Positions 1-6,165 of a stretch of 6,342 bases of DNA are shown piece after piece. Position 1 is the stretch's first letter, and each line of letters begins with the position of its first letter. A program made the translations under genes and the position numbers. The notes under the pieces were generated by a model, which saw nothing but the letters and a program-made list of their open reading frames with translations, was not told the DNA's origin and made no database searches. The stretch spans positions 1 through 6,342 of the forward strand of contig JAVBPY010000020.1 in the NCBI GenBank assembly GCA_031549345.1, in the 5' to 3' direction. The DNA comes from CASFRF01 sp031549345 (GTDB taxonomy: Bacteria > Verrucomicrobiota > Lentisphaeria > Victivallales > Victivallaceae).

Positions 1-79
1 CCTGTTTGAGCCCTTTTTTTGGTAGGTTTTTCTGCACATTTTGGTTGGGTATAAAAGCGCCCATGTAACGCCTATGTAA
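1..79. other. AT-rich segment left of a truncation junction
   Basis: This segment is about 42% GC, against roughly 60% for the coding sequence that starts at about base 82. It has a run of seven T at 14-20 directly after GAGCCC, a TATAAA at 50-55, and two copies of ATGTAA (63-68 and 74-79) 11 bp apart. No frame in it continues the ATPase gene that follows; the frame of that gene is closed by TAA at 77-79. On the minus strand an ATG at 62-64 opens a frame of 21 codons that runs off the left edge. It is too short to identify. The segment could be the end of a mobile element, an intergenic remnant after a deletion, or a contig-end artefact. The sequence alone does not decide. Confidence 0.5.
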
Positions 80-1153
80 TTGGCCGCGCGGGCGGCGGGG
101 CGCGTCCGGGAGCTGGACATTCCCCCGGGCCTCAAGGCACGGCAGGTACAGAAGTTCCTGAGCTCGCGGAACGATACGGTACACGCCGCCATTTCCGGAC
201 GGCGCGTACGGTACGTAACCGCGGGCGCGGGGGGTGTTTCCGGCTGGAACGAGCGCCCCGCGGAGCCGAAGTTTGAAGATGGCTTCATGTACGCGCTGCG
301 GCAGCACCTTGAATCGCACGGCGCGCTGCCGGACATTGCGGAAGATCCTCTGCCGCCGGAACCTGCTGTACGCACCGAGGAGGCCGCGCCGCTGGTGGTG
401 AAAGTGGAAAAACTCCTGAAAGTTTTCGGTTCCTTCACCGCCGTGGACAACATCGATTTCGAAGTACGCAAGGGTGAGGTGTTCGGCCTTTTGGGGGCGA
501 ACGGCGCGGGGAAAAGCACCACCTTCCGGATGCTTTGCGGCCTCAGCCGCCCCGACGGCGGAACGCTGGAGGTTGCGGGAGTGAACTTCCGCCGGGCGGC
601 GGCGAAGATGCGTCGGAAGCTTGGGTATGTTGCGCAGAAATTTTCCTTGTACGGGGATTTGAGCGTGCGGGAAAATATGGAATTTTACGGCGGCGCGTAC
701 GGACTTACCGGAAACCGCCTCCGCGAACGGATCAATTGGGCGGAAACGACCTTCAGCTTGCAGGCGTATCGCGACACGGCGACGGCGCAGATTCCCGGCG
801 GTTTTCAGCGCCGCCTCAGCATGGCCTGTGCGTTGCTGCACGAGCCGGAGATCATTTTCCTGGATGAGCCAACCTCCGGCGCCGACCCCCTCGCGCGCCG
901 CGAGTTCTGGCTGCGCATCAACGAATTGGCCGATTCCGGCGTTACGGTAATCATCACCACCCATTTTCTGGACGAGGCGGAGTTCTGCGACCGCATGGTC
1001 ATTATGCAGGACGGGCGCATCCCCGCCGCCGGAACGCCGGAGGAAATCCGCCGCCACGGCGCCACCGCCGATTGCCCGGAGCCGCCGTTGGAAGAGGCGT
1101 TTGTCGAAATCATCCGGAAATTCCGGCGCGAACAGGAGGCGAAGGGGACATGA
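80..1153 (+). CDS. ybhF: YbhF-like ABC exporter ATPase, 5'-truncated (second ATPase domain intact)
   Basis: This is the ATP-hydrolysing subunit of an ABC-2 type exporter, acting on the cytoplasmic face of the inner membrane. Numbered from the TTG at 80, it shows Walker A GANGAGKST (139-147), Q-loop YVAQKFSLY (about 184-191), a degenerate signature PGGFQRRLS (239-247; E. coli YbhF also departs from LSGGQ here), Walker B IIFLDEPTSGAD (258-269) and H-loop TTH (293-295). YbhF-family proteins usually have two such domains in about 580 residues. Residues 7-75 here (ending PKFEDGFMYAL) resemble the tail of the first domain, including its FEDAF-like motif, so roughly 240 N-terminal residues are missing. 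The TTG has no Shine-Dalgarno sequence and lies directly after a TAA, so it is probably not a native start. The stop overlaps the next gene's ATG as ATGA, indicating translational coupling. It may be a decayed gene or may still give a one-domain ATPase from an internal start near 395. Confidence 0.85.
   Translation: MAARAAGRVRELDIPPGLKARQVQKFLSSRNDTVHAAISGRRVRYVTAGAGGVSGWNERPAEPKFEDGFMYALRQHLESHGALPDIAEDPLPPEPAVRTEEAAPLVVKVEKLLKVFGSFTAVDNIDFEVRKGEVFGLLGANGAGKSTTFRMLCGLSRPDGGTLEVAGVNFRRAAAKMRRKLGYVAQKFSLYGDLSVRENMEFYGGAYGLTGNRLRERINWAETTFSLQAYRDTATAQIPGGFQRRLSMACALLHEPEIIFLDEPTSGADPLARREFWLRINELADSGVTVIITTHFLDEAEFCDRMVIMQDGRIPAAGTPEEIRRHGATADCPEPPLEEAFVEIIRKFRREQEAKGT
377..397 (+). promoter_or_regulatory. 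Possible internal ribosome-binding site and GTG start for a one-domain ATPase
   Basis: A strong purine motif, GAGGAGG at 377-383, is followed 11 nt later by an in-frame GTG at 395-397 and by another at 398-400. The GTG falls exactly where the intact ATPase domain begins (VVKVEKL), just before the beta strand leading to Walker A. Starting there would give 252 residues, a typical length for a stand-alone ABC-2 ATPase. The 11-nt spacing is slightly long, and the motif also encodes Glu-Glu-Ala in the linker, so it may be coincidental. Confidence 0.3.
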
Positions 1154-2253
1154 GCTTTTTTCGCCGCATGCGCATTCTTCTTCTCAAAGAGGTGCGACAG
1201 CTGCTCCGCGATCCGTTCAGCTTGGCGATCGGCATTGCCATGCCGATGGTGCTCCTCCTCCTTTTCGGCTACGGCATGTCGCTCGATCTGAAAAATGCCA
1301 AACTCGGCATCGTAACCCCCGAACGGACGGCCACGACCGATAAAGTGCTTGCCGCGTTCCGCTCCAGCGGATTCTTCGACGTGCATGTGTACTACAGCCC
1401 CGCCGAGGCCGACCGCGCGGTGGCCCGCCACACGGTGGACGGCGTCCTTTATCTTCCCGCCGGGTTGGAGCGGAAACTCAACCAGGGCGACCTCCGCCTC
1501 CTGATCGCGGTGAATGCGGTCAATGCCAACCAGGCGCAGCTTACGGAGAATTATGTGCGCGGCGTGCTGGCCATTGCGCTCCGCGGGGAGGGGATGAGCA
1601 CGGGGCCGGTTCTTTCCTTCGGGCGTATCTGGTTTAACGAGGCGAATGACAGCCGCTATTTCCTGGTCCCCGGTGTGATTGTGTTGATTATCACGTTGAT
1701 CGGCGCGCTCCTCACTTCATTGGTGATGGCGCGGGAGTACGAACACGGAAATCTGGAGTCGCTTTTTGTTACGCCGGTGCGGACGACGGAAATTCTTTTC
1801 GCCAAGGCGTTGAATAACTTTTTCCTCGGCACCATCGGGGTACTTATCTCTCTGGCGGCGGTGCATTGGGTGTTCGGGGTGCCGATGCGGGGGAGCCTGT
1901 GGGTGATCCTCCTGGGGGCGGGGCTGTATCTTCTGGTGTCGCTGGGGCTCGGGCTCTTGATTTCAAGCGTGACGCGCAACCAGTATCTTGCGTGCCAGGC
2001 GGCTTTGCTCGCGACGTTCATGCCCGCGTTTATGCTCTCCGGGTTTATTTACGAAATCAACAATATGCCGTGGCCCATTCAGGCGATAACAGTGATTGTT
2101 CCGGCGCGGTATTTCGTCGAATTCCTCCTGACGGCGCTTCTTGCGGGGAATGTCTGGCCAGTGCTTGGGCGCGATCTCGCGGTGCTCGGTTTCTTTGCCG
2201 TCCTTCTGTTGGTTCTGTGCCGTTGGAAAACCCCGAAATCGCTGGAGAAGTAG
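1150..2253 (+). CDS. ybhS: ABC-2 type exporter permease, YbhS-like
   Basis: This is an inner-membrane permease, one half of the YbhS/YbhR-type heterodimer driven by the preceding ATPase. E. coli YbhFSR has been linked to efflux of drugs and cations; the substrate here is unknown. The 367 residues (E. coli YbhS is about 377) show the family layout: a cytoplasmic amphipathic start with KEVRQLLRDP (13-22), TM1 about 24-43 ending LFGYG, a large extracytoplasmic domain about 45-165, then five more predicted membrane segments at about 172-193, 222-243, 248-272, 280-299 and 342-358. The ATPase-coupling motif AREYEHGNLESL is at 194-205, followed by GVPMRGSL and, near the end, MLSGFIYEINNMP and VPARYFVEFL, which match YbhS closely. 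The ATG at 1150 is chosen because it overlaps the ATPase stop (ATGA) and has AGGAGG at 1134-1139, 10 nt upstream. The frame is open further upstream, but a longer start would run deep into the ATPase gene and extend past the conserved N-terminus. It appears intact. Confidence 0.93.
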   Translation: MSFFRRMRILLLKEVRQLLRDPFSLAIGIAMPMVLLLLFGYGMSLDLKNAKLGIVTPERTATTDKVLAAFRSSGFFDVHVYYSPAEADRAVARHTVDGVLYLPAGLERKLNQGDLRLLIAVNAVNANQAQLTENYVRGVLAIALRGEGMSTGPVLSFGRIWFNEANDSRYFLVPGVIVLIITLIGALLTSLVMAREYEHGNLESLFVTPVRTTEILFAKALNNFFLGTIGVLISLAAVHWVFGVPMRGSLWVILLGAGLYLLVSLGLGLLISSVTRNQYLACQAALLATFMPAFMLSGFIYEINNMPWPIQAITVIVPARYFVEFLLTALLAGNVWPVLGRDLAVLGFFAVLLLVLCRWKTPKSLEK

Positions 2254-2257
2254 CATG
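2244..2257 (+). promoter_or_regulatory. Ribosome-binding site fixing the start of the second permease
   Basis: GGAG at 2244-2247 lies 7 nt before the ATG at 2255-2257 and sits inside the last codons of the first permease gene, whose TAG ends at 2253. The one-base gap and the embedded Shine-Dalgarno sequence point to coupled translation. They exclude the upstream in-frame start at 2141, which would add an unrelated N-terminus. Confidence 0.8.
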
Positions 2258-3361
2258 ACAAATTTTCTCGCGCTTCTCCGCAAAGAGATGATCCAGCTCT
2301 TTAAAAATCCCAAGAGCCGCTTCACCGTCCTCCTGCCGCCGGTGATCCAGATCCTCATTTTCGGCTATGCGGCGACCATGGATTTGCGGAGGATCGATTA
2401 CGCCGTGCTCGACCATGACCGCAGCACCGATTCACGCAAGCTCATCGCCATGTTCGACGGTTCCGGCATCTTCCGGCGTGCCGCATGGCCCGCCGGCGAA
2501 CGGGAGCTTTACGATTTAATCGGCAATCGCCGCCTTCTCCTCGGCCTGGTTATTCCACAGAACTTTGCCCGCAATGTGGAGGCGGGGGCCTCCCCCGTGC
2601 AGATTCTCACCGACGGGCGCAACTCCAACACCTCCGGGCTTGCAATGGGGTACGCGCAGAACACCGTGGAGCGCTTCAACCGCGAATACCGCCGGGACAA
2701 CGCGATCCCGAACCCCGGATTCGAGCTGGAAACACGCGCCTGGTTCAACGTCAATTTCAACATGCGTTATTTCATGATTCCGGCGTTGCTCGCGCTCCTT
2801 ACCCTCACGGTCATCATGCTGCTTTCCGCCATGTCGCTGGCGCGGGAACGGGAGGAGGGGACGTTCGACCAACTCATGGTCGCCCCTTACGATCCGTGGC
2901 AGGTCCTTTGCGTAAAGGGGATTTCCTGTGTAATCGTGGGACTTCTTCAGGCGACGCTGGTGTTGCTGGTGGGACTGTGGTGGTTCGAGGTGCCGCTTCG
3001 CGGGTCGCTGGCTCTTCTCTACCTCGGCTTCGGGGCGTTTCTTGCGGCTTCTACGGGGATCGGGATGGTGATTTCCGTACTATGCCGGACGCTTCAGCAA
3101 GCGATGCTCGGCACCTTTTTGCTGGCGGTCCCCTGCGGACTTCTTTCCGGCATGTCCACACCCATCGAGAGCATGCCGGACTTTCTGCAGTATTTGACCT
3201 ACTTCAACCCCATGCGCTACGGCATCAAACTGACGCAGCAGTTGATGCTGGAAGGTGCTGGCATGGACCTATTGTGGCCGTATTTCGCCGCCATGCTCGG
3301 CATTGCGACCGGGGCCTATCTGCTTGCGTGGATCGTATTCCGCCGCCAGCTCAGAGGATAA
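2255..3361 (+). CDS. ybhR: ABC-2 type exporter permease, YbhR-like
   Basis: This is the second inner-membrane permease, expected to pair with the YbhS-like protein. At 368 residues it equals the usual YbhR length. It has a cytoplasmic start with RKEMIQLFKNP (9-19), TM1 about 24-42 (LPPVIQILIFGYAA), an extracytoplasmic domain about 44-168 containing ILTDGRNSNTSG (117-128, the family's conserved DGRNSN segment), then membrane segments at about 172-195, 218-240, 250-275, 281-299 and 342-362. The ATPase-coupling motif AREREEGTFDQL is at 197-208, and LLSGMSTPIESMP and FNPMRYGIKL lie near 296-325. The gene follows its partner by one base and appears complete. Its last 11 bases overlap the end of the minus-strand ogt gene, so the exporter operon ends here without an intergenic space. 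Confidence 0.93.
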   Translation: MTNFLALLRKEMIQLFKNPKSRFTVLLPPVIQILIFGYAATMDLRRIDYAVLDHDRSTDSRKLIAMFDGSGIFRRAAWPAGERELYDLIGNRRLLLGLVIPQNFARNVEAGASPVQILTDGRNSNTSGLAMGYAQNTVERFNREYRRDNAIPNPGFELETRAWFNVNFNMRYFMIPALLALLTLTVIMLLSAMSLAREREEGTFDQLMVAPYDPWQVLCVKGISCVIVGLLQATLVLLVGLWWFEVPLRGSLALLYLGFGAFLAASTGIGMVISVLCRTLQQAMLGTFLLAVPCGLLSGMSTPIESMPDFLQYLTYFNPMRYGIKLTQQLMLEGAGMDLLWPYFAAMLGIATGAYLLAWIVFRRQLRG

Positions 3362-3830
3362 ATCCTTCCGCCTTCAGGAGGCGGTGTTTGAAGCGCAGTT
3401 CCGGCGTGTCGCCCCATGTCCCCATAAAGCCGCCGGGTTTGCCGCCGAAAGCGATCACCCGGTGGCAGGGGATGTACAACGGGAAGGGGTTGAACGCCAT
3501 GGCCGCTCCCACGGCCCGCGCCGCGCCCGGACTGCCGACGCGCCGGGCGAGTTCGCCGTAGGTAACGGTCCCTCCGCGTGGCACTTCGCTCCGGAGGGTC
3601 CGGAGGACGCGTTCCGTCCAGGGGGTGTGAAAATCGGGCTCCAGCCATTGCTCCAGATCAGGGCACCCACCGCCATTCAGGGCGGTTTCCAACATTGCGA
3701 CCACTTCCGGGAACCGTTTGCGCTGAGCGGAAATCTGGTTTTCATCGGGGCGCGGCAGGAGGTGAATCCGCGTAATTTTCGCCGGATTTTCGGGCGAAGT
3801 TTCCAAAAGGAAATAGAAGTCCGTTTCCAT
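3351..3830 (-). CDS. ogt: Methylated-DNA--protein-cysteine S-methyltransferase (Ogt/MGMT family)
   Basis: This cytoplasmic suicide repair protein transfers alkyl groups from O6-alkylguanine (and O4-alkylthymine) to its own cysteine. The 159 residues comprise a short variable N-terminal domain (about 1-65) and the conserved DNA-binding/methyltransferase domain (about 68-159). Visible hallmarks are YGELA (91-95, the base-flipping Tyr), the arginine-finger region ARAVGAAM (104-111), NPFPLYIPCHRV (114-125) with acceptor Cys122, GGF (133-135), and KHRLLKAEG (148-156) with the conserved C-terminal Glu. All key residues are present. The ATG at 3830 is supported by GAGG (3837-3840) 6 nt upstream, inside the end of dprA, and a 3-bp gap separates the genes, so it is probably translated from the dprA mRNA. 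I use ogt as the generic symbol; which paralogue it is (ogt-type or the repair domain of ada) cannot be told beyond the absence of an Ada regulatory domain. The stop overlaps the convergent permease gene by 11 bp. Confidence 0.93.
   Translation of the reverse strand: METDFYFLLETSPENPAKITRIHLLPRPDENQISAQRKRFPEVVAMLETALNGGGCPDLEQWLEPDFHTPWTERVLRTLRSEVPRGGTVTYGELARRVGSPGAARAVGAAMAFNPFPLYIPCHRVIAFGGKPGGFMGTWGDTPELRFKHRLLKAEGFIL
3368..3389 (+). terminator. Possible weak intrinsic terminator of the exporter operon
   Basis: Seven bases after the permease stop, CCGCCT (3368-3373) pairs with AGGCGG (3379-3384) around a 5-nt loop, followed by TGTTT. Stem and position suit termination of plus-strand transcription, but the T tract is short and interrupted. 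On the minus strand the hairpin is followed by AAGGATTTA, which is not terminator-like. The hairpin lies wholly inside the 3' coding part of ogt (its codons for about LKAEG), so codon choice could also explain it. Confidence 0.35.
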
Positions 3831-3833
3831 TTT

Positions 3834-4961
3834 TTACCTCAAAGAATAAAGTTGATCGCCGGAACGGCGGATTGTGAGCAAGAGTTCCAGTTGTACCAAA
3901 GTGGCGGAGAGACGGCCGAGCTCCCACTGCGTCTGTCCGTGCAACGCGTCGAACGATTGTTCCGGCGCTTCGCGGAGGAGGCGGCATATTTCGCGGCAAT
4001 CCGGCGGAAGATCGGCGGTTCCGTCGTGCCCATACGGCGCGGCGGCTTCAAAGAGCTCGTCGCCGCCGGGGGCGAAGCCGGGGAGAAGACCGAAGCCGAG
4101 TGCATTGGCCACGTCGCGGAAATCCTCCACCAACCCCGCGCCCTCTTTGATAAGTTTGTGGCAGCCGCGCATCTGCGGATTATCGATTCGTCCCGGAACG
4201 GCCATGACCTCACGGCCGAATTCCATCGCAAGACGGGCGGTGATCAGCGCGCCGGACTGTTCCCCCGCCTCGGTAACCAAACAAAGGCGCGAAAGCCCGG
4301 CGACGATGCGGTTCCGGCGGGGGAACGAAGTGCGGCTGACGGGGAAACGCATCGGAAATTCGGAAATGACCGCGCCGCCCGTTTCGACGATCCGACGTGC
4401 CAGCGGGACATTTTCCTGCGGCTGTACGTTTGCCAGCCCGCCGCCCAGGACGGCGACGGTGACGCCGCCGCACTCCACGGTGGTCTGGTGCGCCACGGTG
4501 TCCACGCCGAAGGCGAGGCCGCTTACGATGACGATCTTCGCGGCGACCGCCTCCGCCGTCAGGCTCTGGGTAACGCGCCGTCCGTAATCGGACATGCGGC
4601 GCGAGCCGACGACGGCGATGGCGTCCTGCCGGAAATCGGGGAGTTTGCCGCGGACGTATAAACACAAAGGCGGATCGAAAATGCCGCGCAAAATCTCCGG
4701 ATAGGTTTCATCAAGCAAAGTGGCGATGCGGACGCCGCTTCGTTCGGCAAGAGCCAGTTCTTCTTCAAGGTTGTATTCCTCCGGCCAGCGGGCGAGGCGT
4801 TTTGCAAGCTGGGGACCGATGCCAGCAACTTCCAGCAAATCCGTTTCCGTGGCTCGAAACACCTCGGAGGGAGTGCCGAACGCCGACACCAGCGCCCGGT
4901 ATTTGACATAGCCGATGCCGGAGATAAGGTTCAGGAGAATCGTCGCTTCGCGGTCATTCAC
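3834..4961 (-). CDS. dprA: DNA processing protein DprA (Smf)
   Basis: DprA binds incoming single-stranded DNA during natural transformation and loads RecA on it; it is also conserved in bacteria not known to be competent. From GTG at 4961 the protein has 375 residues, a usual length. It has an N-terminal helix-hairpin-helix/SAM-like region (about 8-60; GIGYVKYRAL and VAGIGPQLAKRLARW), then the Rossmann-fold core with VGSRR (118-122), SGLAFGVD (147-154), GGG (173-175), SEFP (200-203), FPRRNRIVAGLS (213-224), SGALITA (236-242), VPG (255-257) and GCHKLIKEGA (266-275). After a linker, a C-terminal winged-helix-like region lies at about 318-375. The GTG start is preferred over an in-frame ATG at 5007-5009 because GGAG (4969-4972) lies 7 nt before it, the conserved region starts just after it, and the overlap with aroB shrinks to 8 bp. 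It sits between aroB and ogt with no room for separate promoters or terminators. Confidence 0.95.
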   Translation of the reverse strand: MNDREATILLNLISGIGYVKYRALVSAFGTPSEVFRATETDLLEVAGIGPQLAKRLARWPEEYNLEEELALAERSGVRIATLLDETYPEILRGIFDPPLCLYVRGKLPDFRQDAIAVVGSRRMSDYGRRVTQSLTAEAVAAKIVIVSGLAFGVDTVAHQTTVECGGVTVAVLGGGLANVQPQENVPLARRIVETGGAVISEFPMRFPVSRTSFPRRNRIVAGLSRLCLVTEAGEQSGALITARLAMEFGREVMAVPGRIDNPQMRGCHKLIKEGAGLVEDFRDVANALGFGLLPGFAPGGDELFEAAAPYGHDGTADLPPDCREICRLLREAPEQSFDALHGQTQWELGRLSATLVQLELLLTIRRSGDQLYSLR

Positions 4962-5994
4962 GGCAGTTCTCCAACGCCTGGAGGACGGTTGATTCCGGGA
5001 CATCGCCAACTATTTCCACCGAACCGATGGCGCGGGGGAGAACCAGTTGGAGTTTGCCCGCGCGTGTTTTTTTGTCGCGCCGCATGGCTTCGAGGAGATC
5101 AGCGGCGGCAAACGCGCGGGGAATCGAAGTCGGCAATCCGTATTTTTGCAGCAGTTTTGTCTGACGTTGGGCGTCGTCGCGGGGAAAAAGCCCCGCCAGC
5201 GCCGCACACTCCGCGGCGGCGGCCATGCCGATGGCGACCCCTTCGCCGTGGCCGATGGAAAAATCGCTCAAAAGCTCCACCGCATGGCCGAAGGTATGGC
5301 CATAATTGAGGATGGCCCGCAGTCCCGCTTCCCGTTCGTCGGCCTCCACCACGGAGCCTTTGAGCTCGCAGGAACGATGGATGAGCGCGTCGTAATCCAC
5401 GCCTTCTTCGAGGCGTTCGAACAACGCCGCGTCCAGGATTACGCCGTATTTAATGATTTCCGCGAGCCCGCAACGCATTTCGCGCGCGGGAAGGGTACGG
5501 AGAAAAGCCGAGTCGATCAAAACCAACTCCGGCTGGAGGAACGCCCCCGCGAGGTTTTTTCCCGTGGGAAGATCCACCGCCGTTTTTCCCCCAACGCTTG
5601 AATCGACCATGGCCAGAAGCGTTGTCGGGATCTGGATCGCCTGGATGCCGCGCATGAAAACGGCCGCCGCAAACCCTGTTAAATCCCCCACCACGCCTCC
5701 GCCCAGGGCGACAAACCGGGAATGGCGGTCGCAGCCGGCGCGGACGGCGAAGTCGAGGATCTTTTCCAACGTTCCAAAGGTTTTGTTCGCCTCGCCGGGG
5801 GGGAGGATGAGCGTTTCGCCGGGGAGGGCGCGGAGGATTTCCGGATGGGCGGCGGCGACGTGTTCGTCAGTTACAGTGATGGAGCGCCGACCGTGCAGCG
5901 CGTGCTCAAGCGCCTCCGTGGCTTCCGGCGATGCGAACGGAGCGAAGCGTATTTCGCTTTTCGCTCCCGGTGTTGTAAGAAAAAGTGGTTTCAT
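4954..5994 (-). CDS. aroB: 3-dehydroquinate synthase
   Basis: This is the second enzyme of the shikimate pathway: it converts 3-deoxy-D-arabino-heptulosonate 7-phosphate (DAHP) to 3-dehydroquinate using NAD+ and a divalent metal in the cytoplasm. The 346 residues match the usual length (about 340-370). Visible motifs are GEANKT (67-72), the nucleotide-binding GGGVVGDLTGF (98-108), PTTLLAMVDSSVGGKTAVD (123-141), KNLAGAFLQP (146-155), GLAEIIKYG (176-184), NYGHTFGHAVE (230-240), GHGEGVAIGM (248-257) and RRDKK (305-309). Predicted metal ligands are Glu179, His233 and His249, all present. The ATG at 5992-5994 is the natural start: the same frame has a stop about 30 nt upstream. No Shine-Dalgarno sequence precedes it, and a promoter's -10 box ends only 5 nt before it, suggesting a leaderless transcript. 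It is the first gene of a coupled group with dprA and ogt. It appears intact. Confidence 0.97.
   Translation of the reverse strand: MKPLFLTTPGAKSEIRFAPFASPEATEALEHALHGRRSITVTDEHVAAAHPEILRALPGETLILPPGEANKTFGTLEKILDFAVRAGCDRHSRFVALGGGVVGDLTGFAAAVFMRGIQAIQIPTTLLAMVDSSVGGKTAVDLPTGKNLAGAFLQPELVLIDSAFLRTLPAREMRCGLAEIIKYGVILDAALFERLEEGVDYDALIHRSCELKGSVVEADEREAGLRAILNYGHTFGHAVELLSDFSIGHGEGVAIGMAAAAECAALAGLFPRDDAQRQTKLLQKYGLPTSIPRAFAAADLLEAMRRDKKTRAGKLQLVLPRAIGSVEIVGDVPESTVLQALENCRE
4959..4972 (-). promoter_or_regulatory. Ribosome-binding site and GTG start of dprA inside aroB
   Basis: On the minus strand GGAG (4972-4969) is followed after 7 nt by GTG (4961-4959), all within the final codons of aroB, whose TGA is at 4956-4954. 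The 8-bp overlap is typical of stop-start translational coupling and decides the dprA start. Confidence 0.7.
5939..5967 (-). repeat. Inverted repeat (hairpin) within the first codons of aroB
   Basis: GGAGCG (5939-5944) pairs with CGCTCC (5962-5967), continuing after a 2-nt bulge as AAGCG (5945-5949) with CGCTT (5955-5959) around the loop TATTT. In the aroB mRNA this hairpin covers about codons 10-19 (GAKSEIRFAP). It begins 27 nt from the ATG, within reach of an initiating ribosome. There is no T tract after it on either strand, so it is not an intrinsic terminator. It may affect initiation or be a codon-usage accident. Confidence 0.45.
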
Positions 5995-5999
5995 ACAGT

Positions 6000-6028
6000 A
6001 GAATACATCTTTGAGGCTGTTTCGTCAA
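6000..6028 (-). promoter_or_regulatory. Sigma-70-type promoter of the aroB-dprA-ogt group
   Basis: On the minus strand, -35 TTGACG (6028-6023; 5 of 6 consensus bases) is separated by exactly 17 bp from -10 TATTCT (6005-6000; 4 of 6). A start site about 7 nt after the -10 box falls at or within 1-2 nt of the aroB ATG (5994). This agrees with the lack of a ribosome-binding site and predicts a leaderless or nearly leaderless mRNA. Confidence 0.55.
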
Positions 6029-6045
6029 GCGCCTAATCGGATAAA

Positions 6046-6075
6046 ATCATAATTCGAGCTTTGTTTACTTGTCTT
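6046..6075 (-). promoter_or_regulatory. Possible second, upstream aroB promoter
   Basis: On the minus strand AAGACA (6075-6070) and TATGAT (6051-6046; 5 of 6 consensus bases) are 18 bp apart in an AT-rich stretch. Transcription from here would give a leader of about 45 nt, still without a clear Shine-Dalgarno sequence. The -35 match is only moderate, and AT-rich DNA produces such matches readily. Confidence 0.22.
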
Positions 6076-6165
6076 TAACTTTTATGGTAGTACACTGCTC
6101 TTGAGCGAAGCGGAGTTACTATAGGCAGAGTATCACGAATCAAAATGAGCGCGGGAGCCACGTGT

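Noticed and set aside
234..256. Loss of function of the ATPase because its signature motif is not LSGGQ
   Set aside because: The degenerate form at this position is also seen in the second domain of E. coli YbhF, so it is a family trait and not decay.
1072..1149. Longer N-terminus for the first permease from an upstream ATG
   Set aside because: It would overlap the ATPase gene by about 80 bp and add residues not seen in YbhS proteins. The ATGA-coupled start at 1150 fits better.
805..1431. A 208-codon minus-strand open frame opposite the ATPase and first permease
   Set aside because: It is antisense to two well-supported genes, with no motif and no ribosome-binding context.
2141..2254. Longer N-terminus for the second permease
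   Set aside because: The extra residues are an off-phase reading of the first permease gene. The ATG at 2255 has a well-spaced GGAG and starts at the family's conserved N-terminus.
2485..3561. A 358-codon plus-strand open frame in another phase across the second permease gene
   Set aside because: Its translation is rich in Arg, His and Pro with no membrane segments, while the overlapping frame is a clear YbhR-like permease.
3255..4661. A 468-codon plus-strand open frame antisense to ogt and dprA
   Set aside because: Both minus-strand genes are unambiguous, with all family motifs. The antisense frame has no recognisable domain and is the kind of open shadow that GC-rich codon bias creates.
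4962..5009. ATG-initiated longer form of DprA
   Set aside because: It adds 16 residues encoded wholly within aroB and lacks the well-placed Shine-Dalgarno sequence that precedes the GTG at 4961.
5940..6112. Direct repeat of GAGCGAAGCG at 5940-5949 and 6103-6112 flanking the aroB start
   Set aside because: Several 10-bp matches are expected by chance in a window this size, and one copy is explained by coding sequence. There is no further similarity around the copies.
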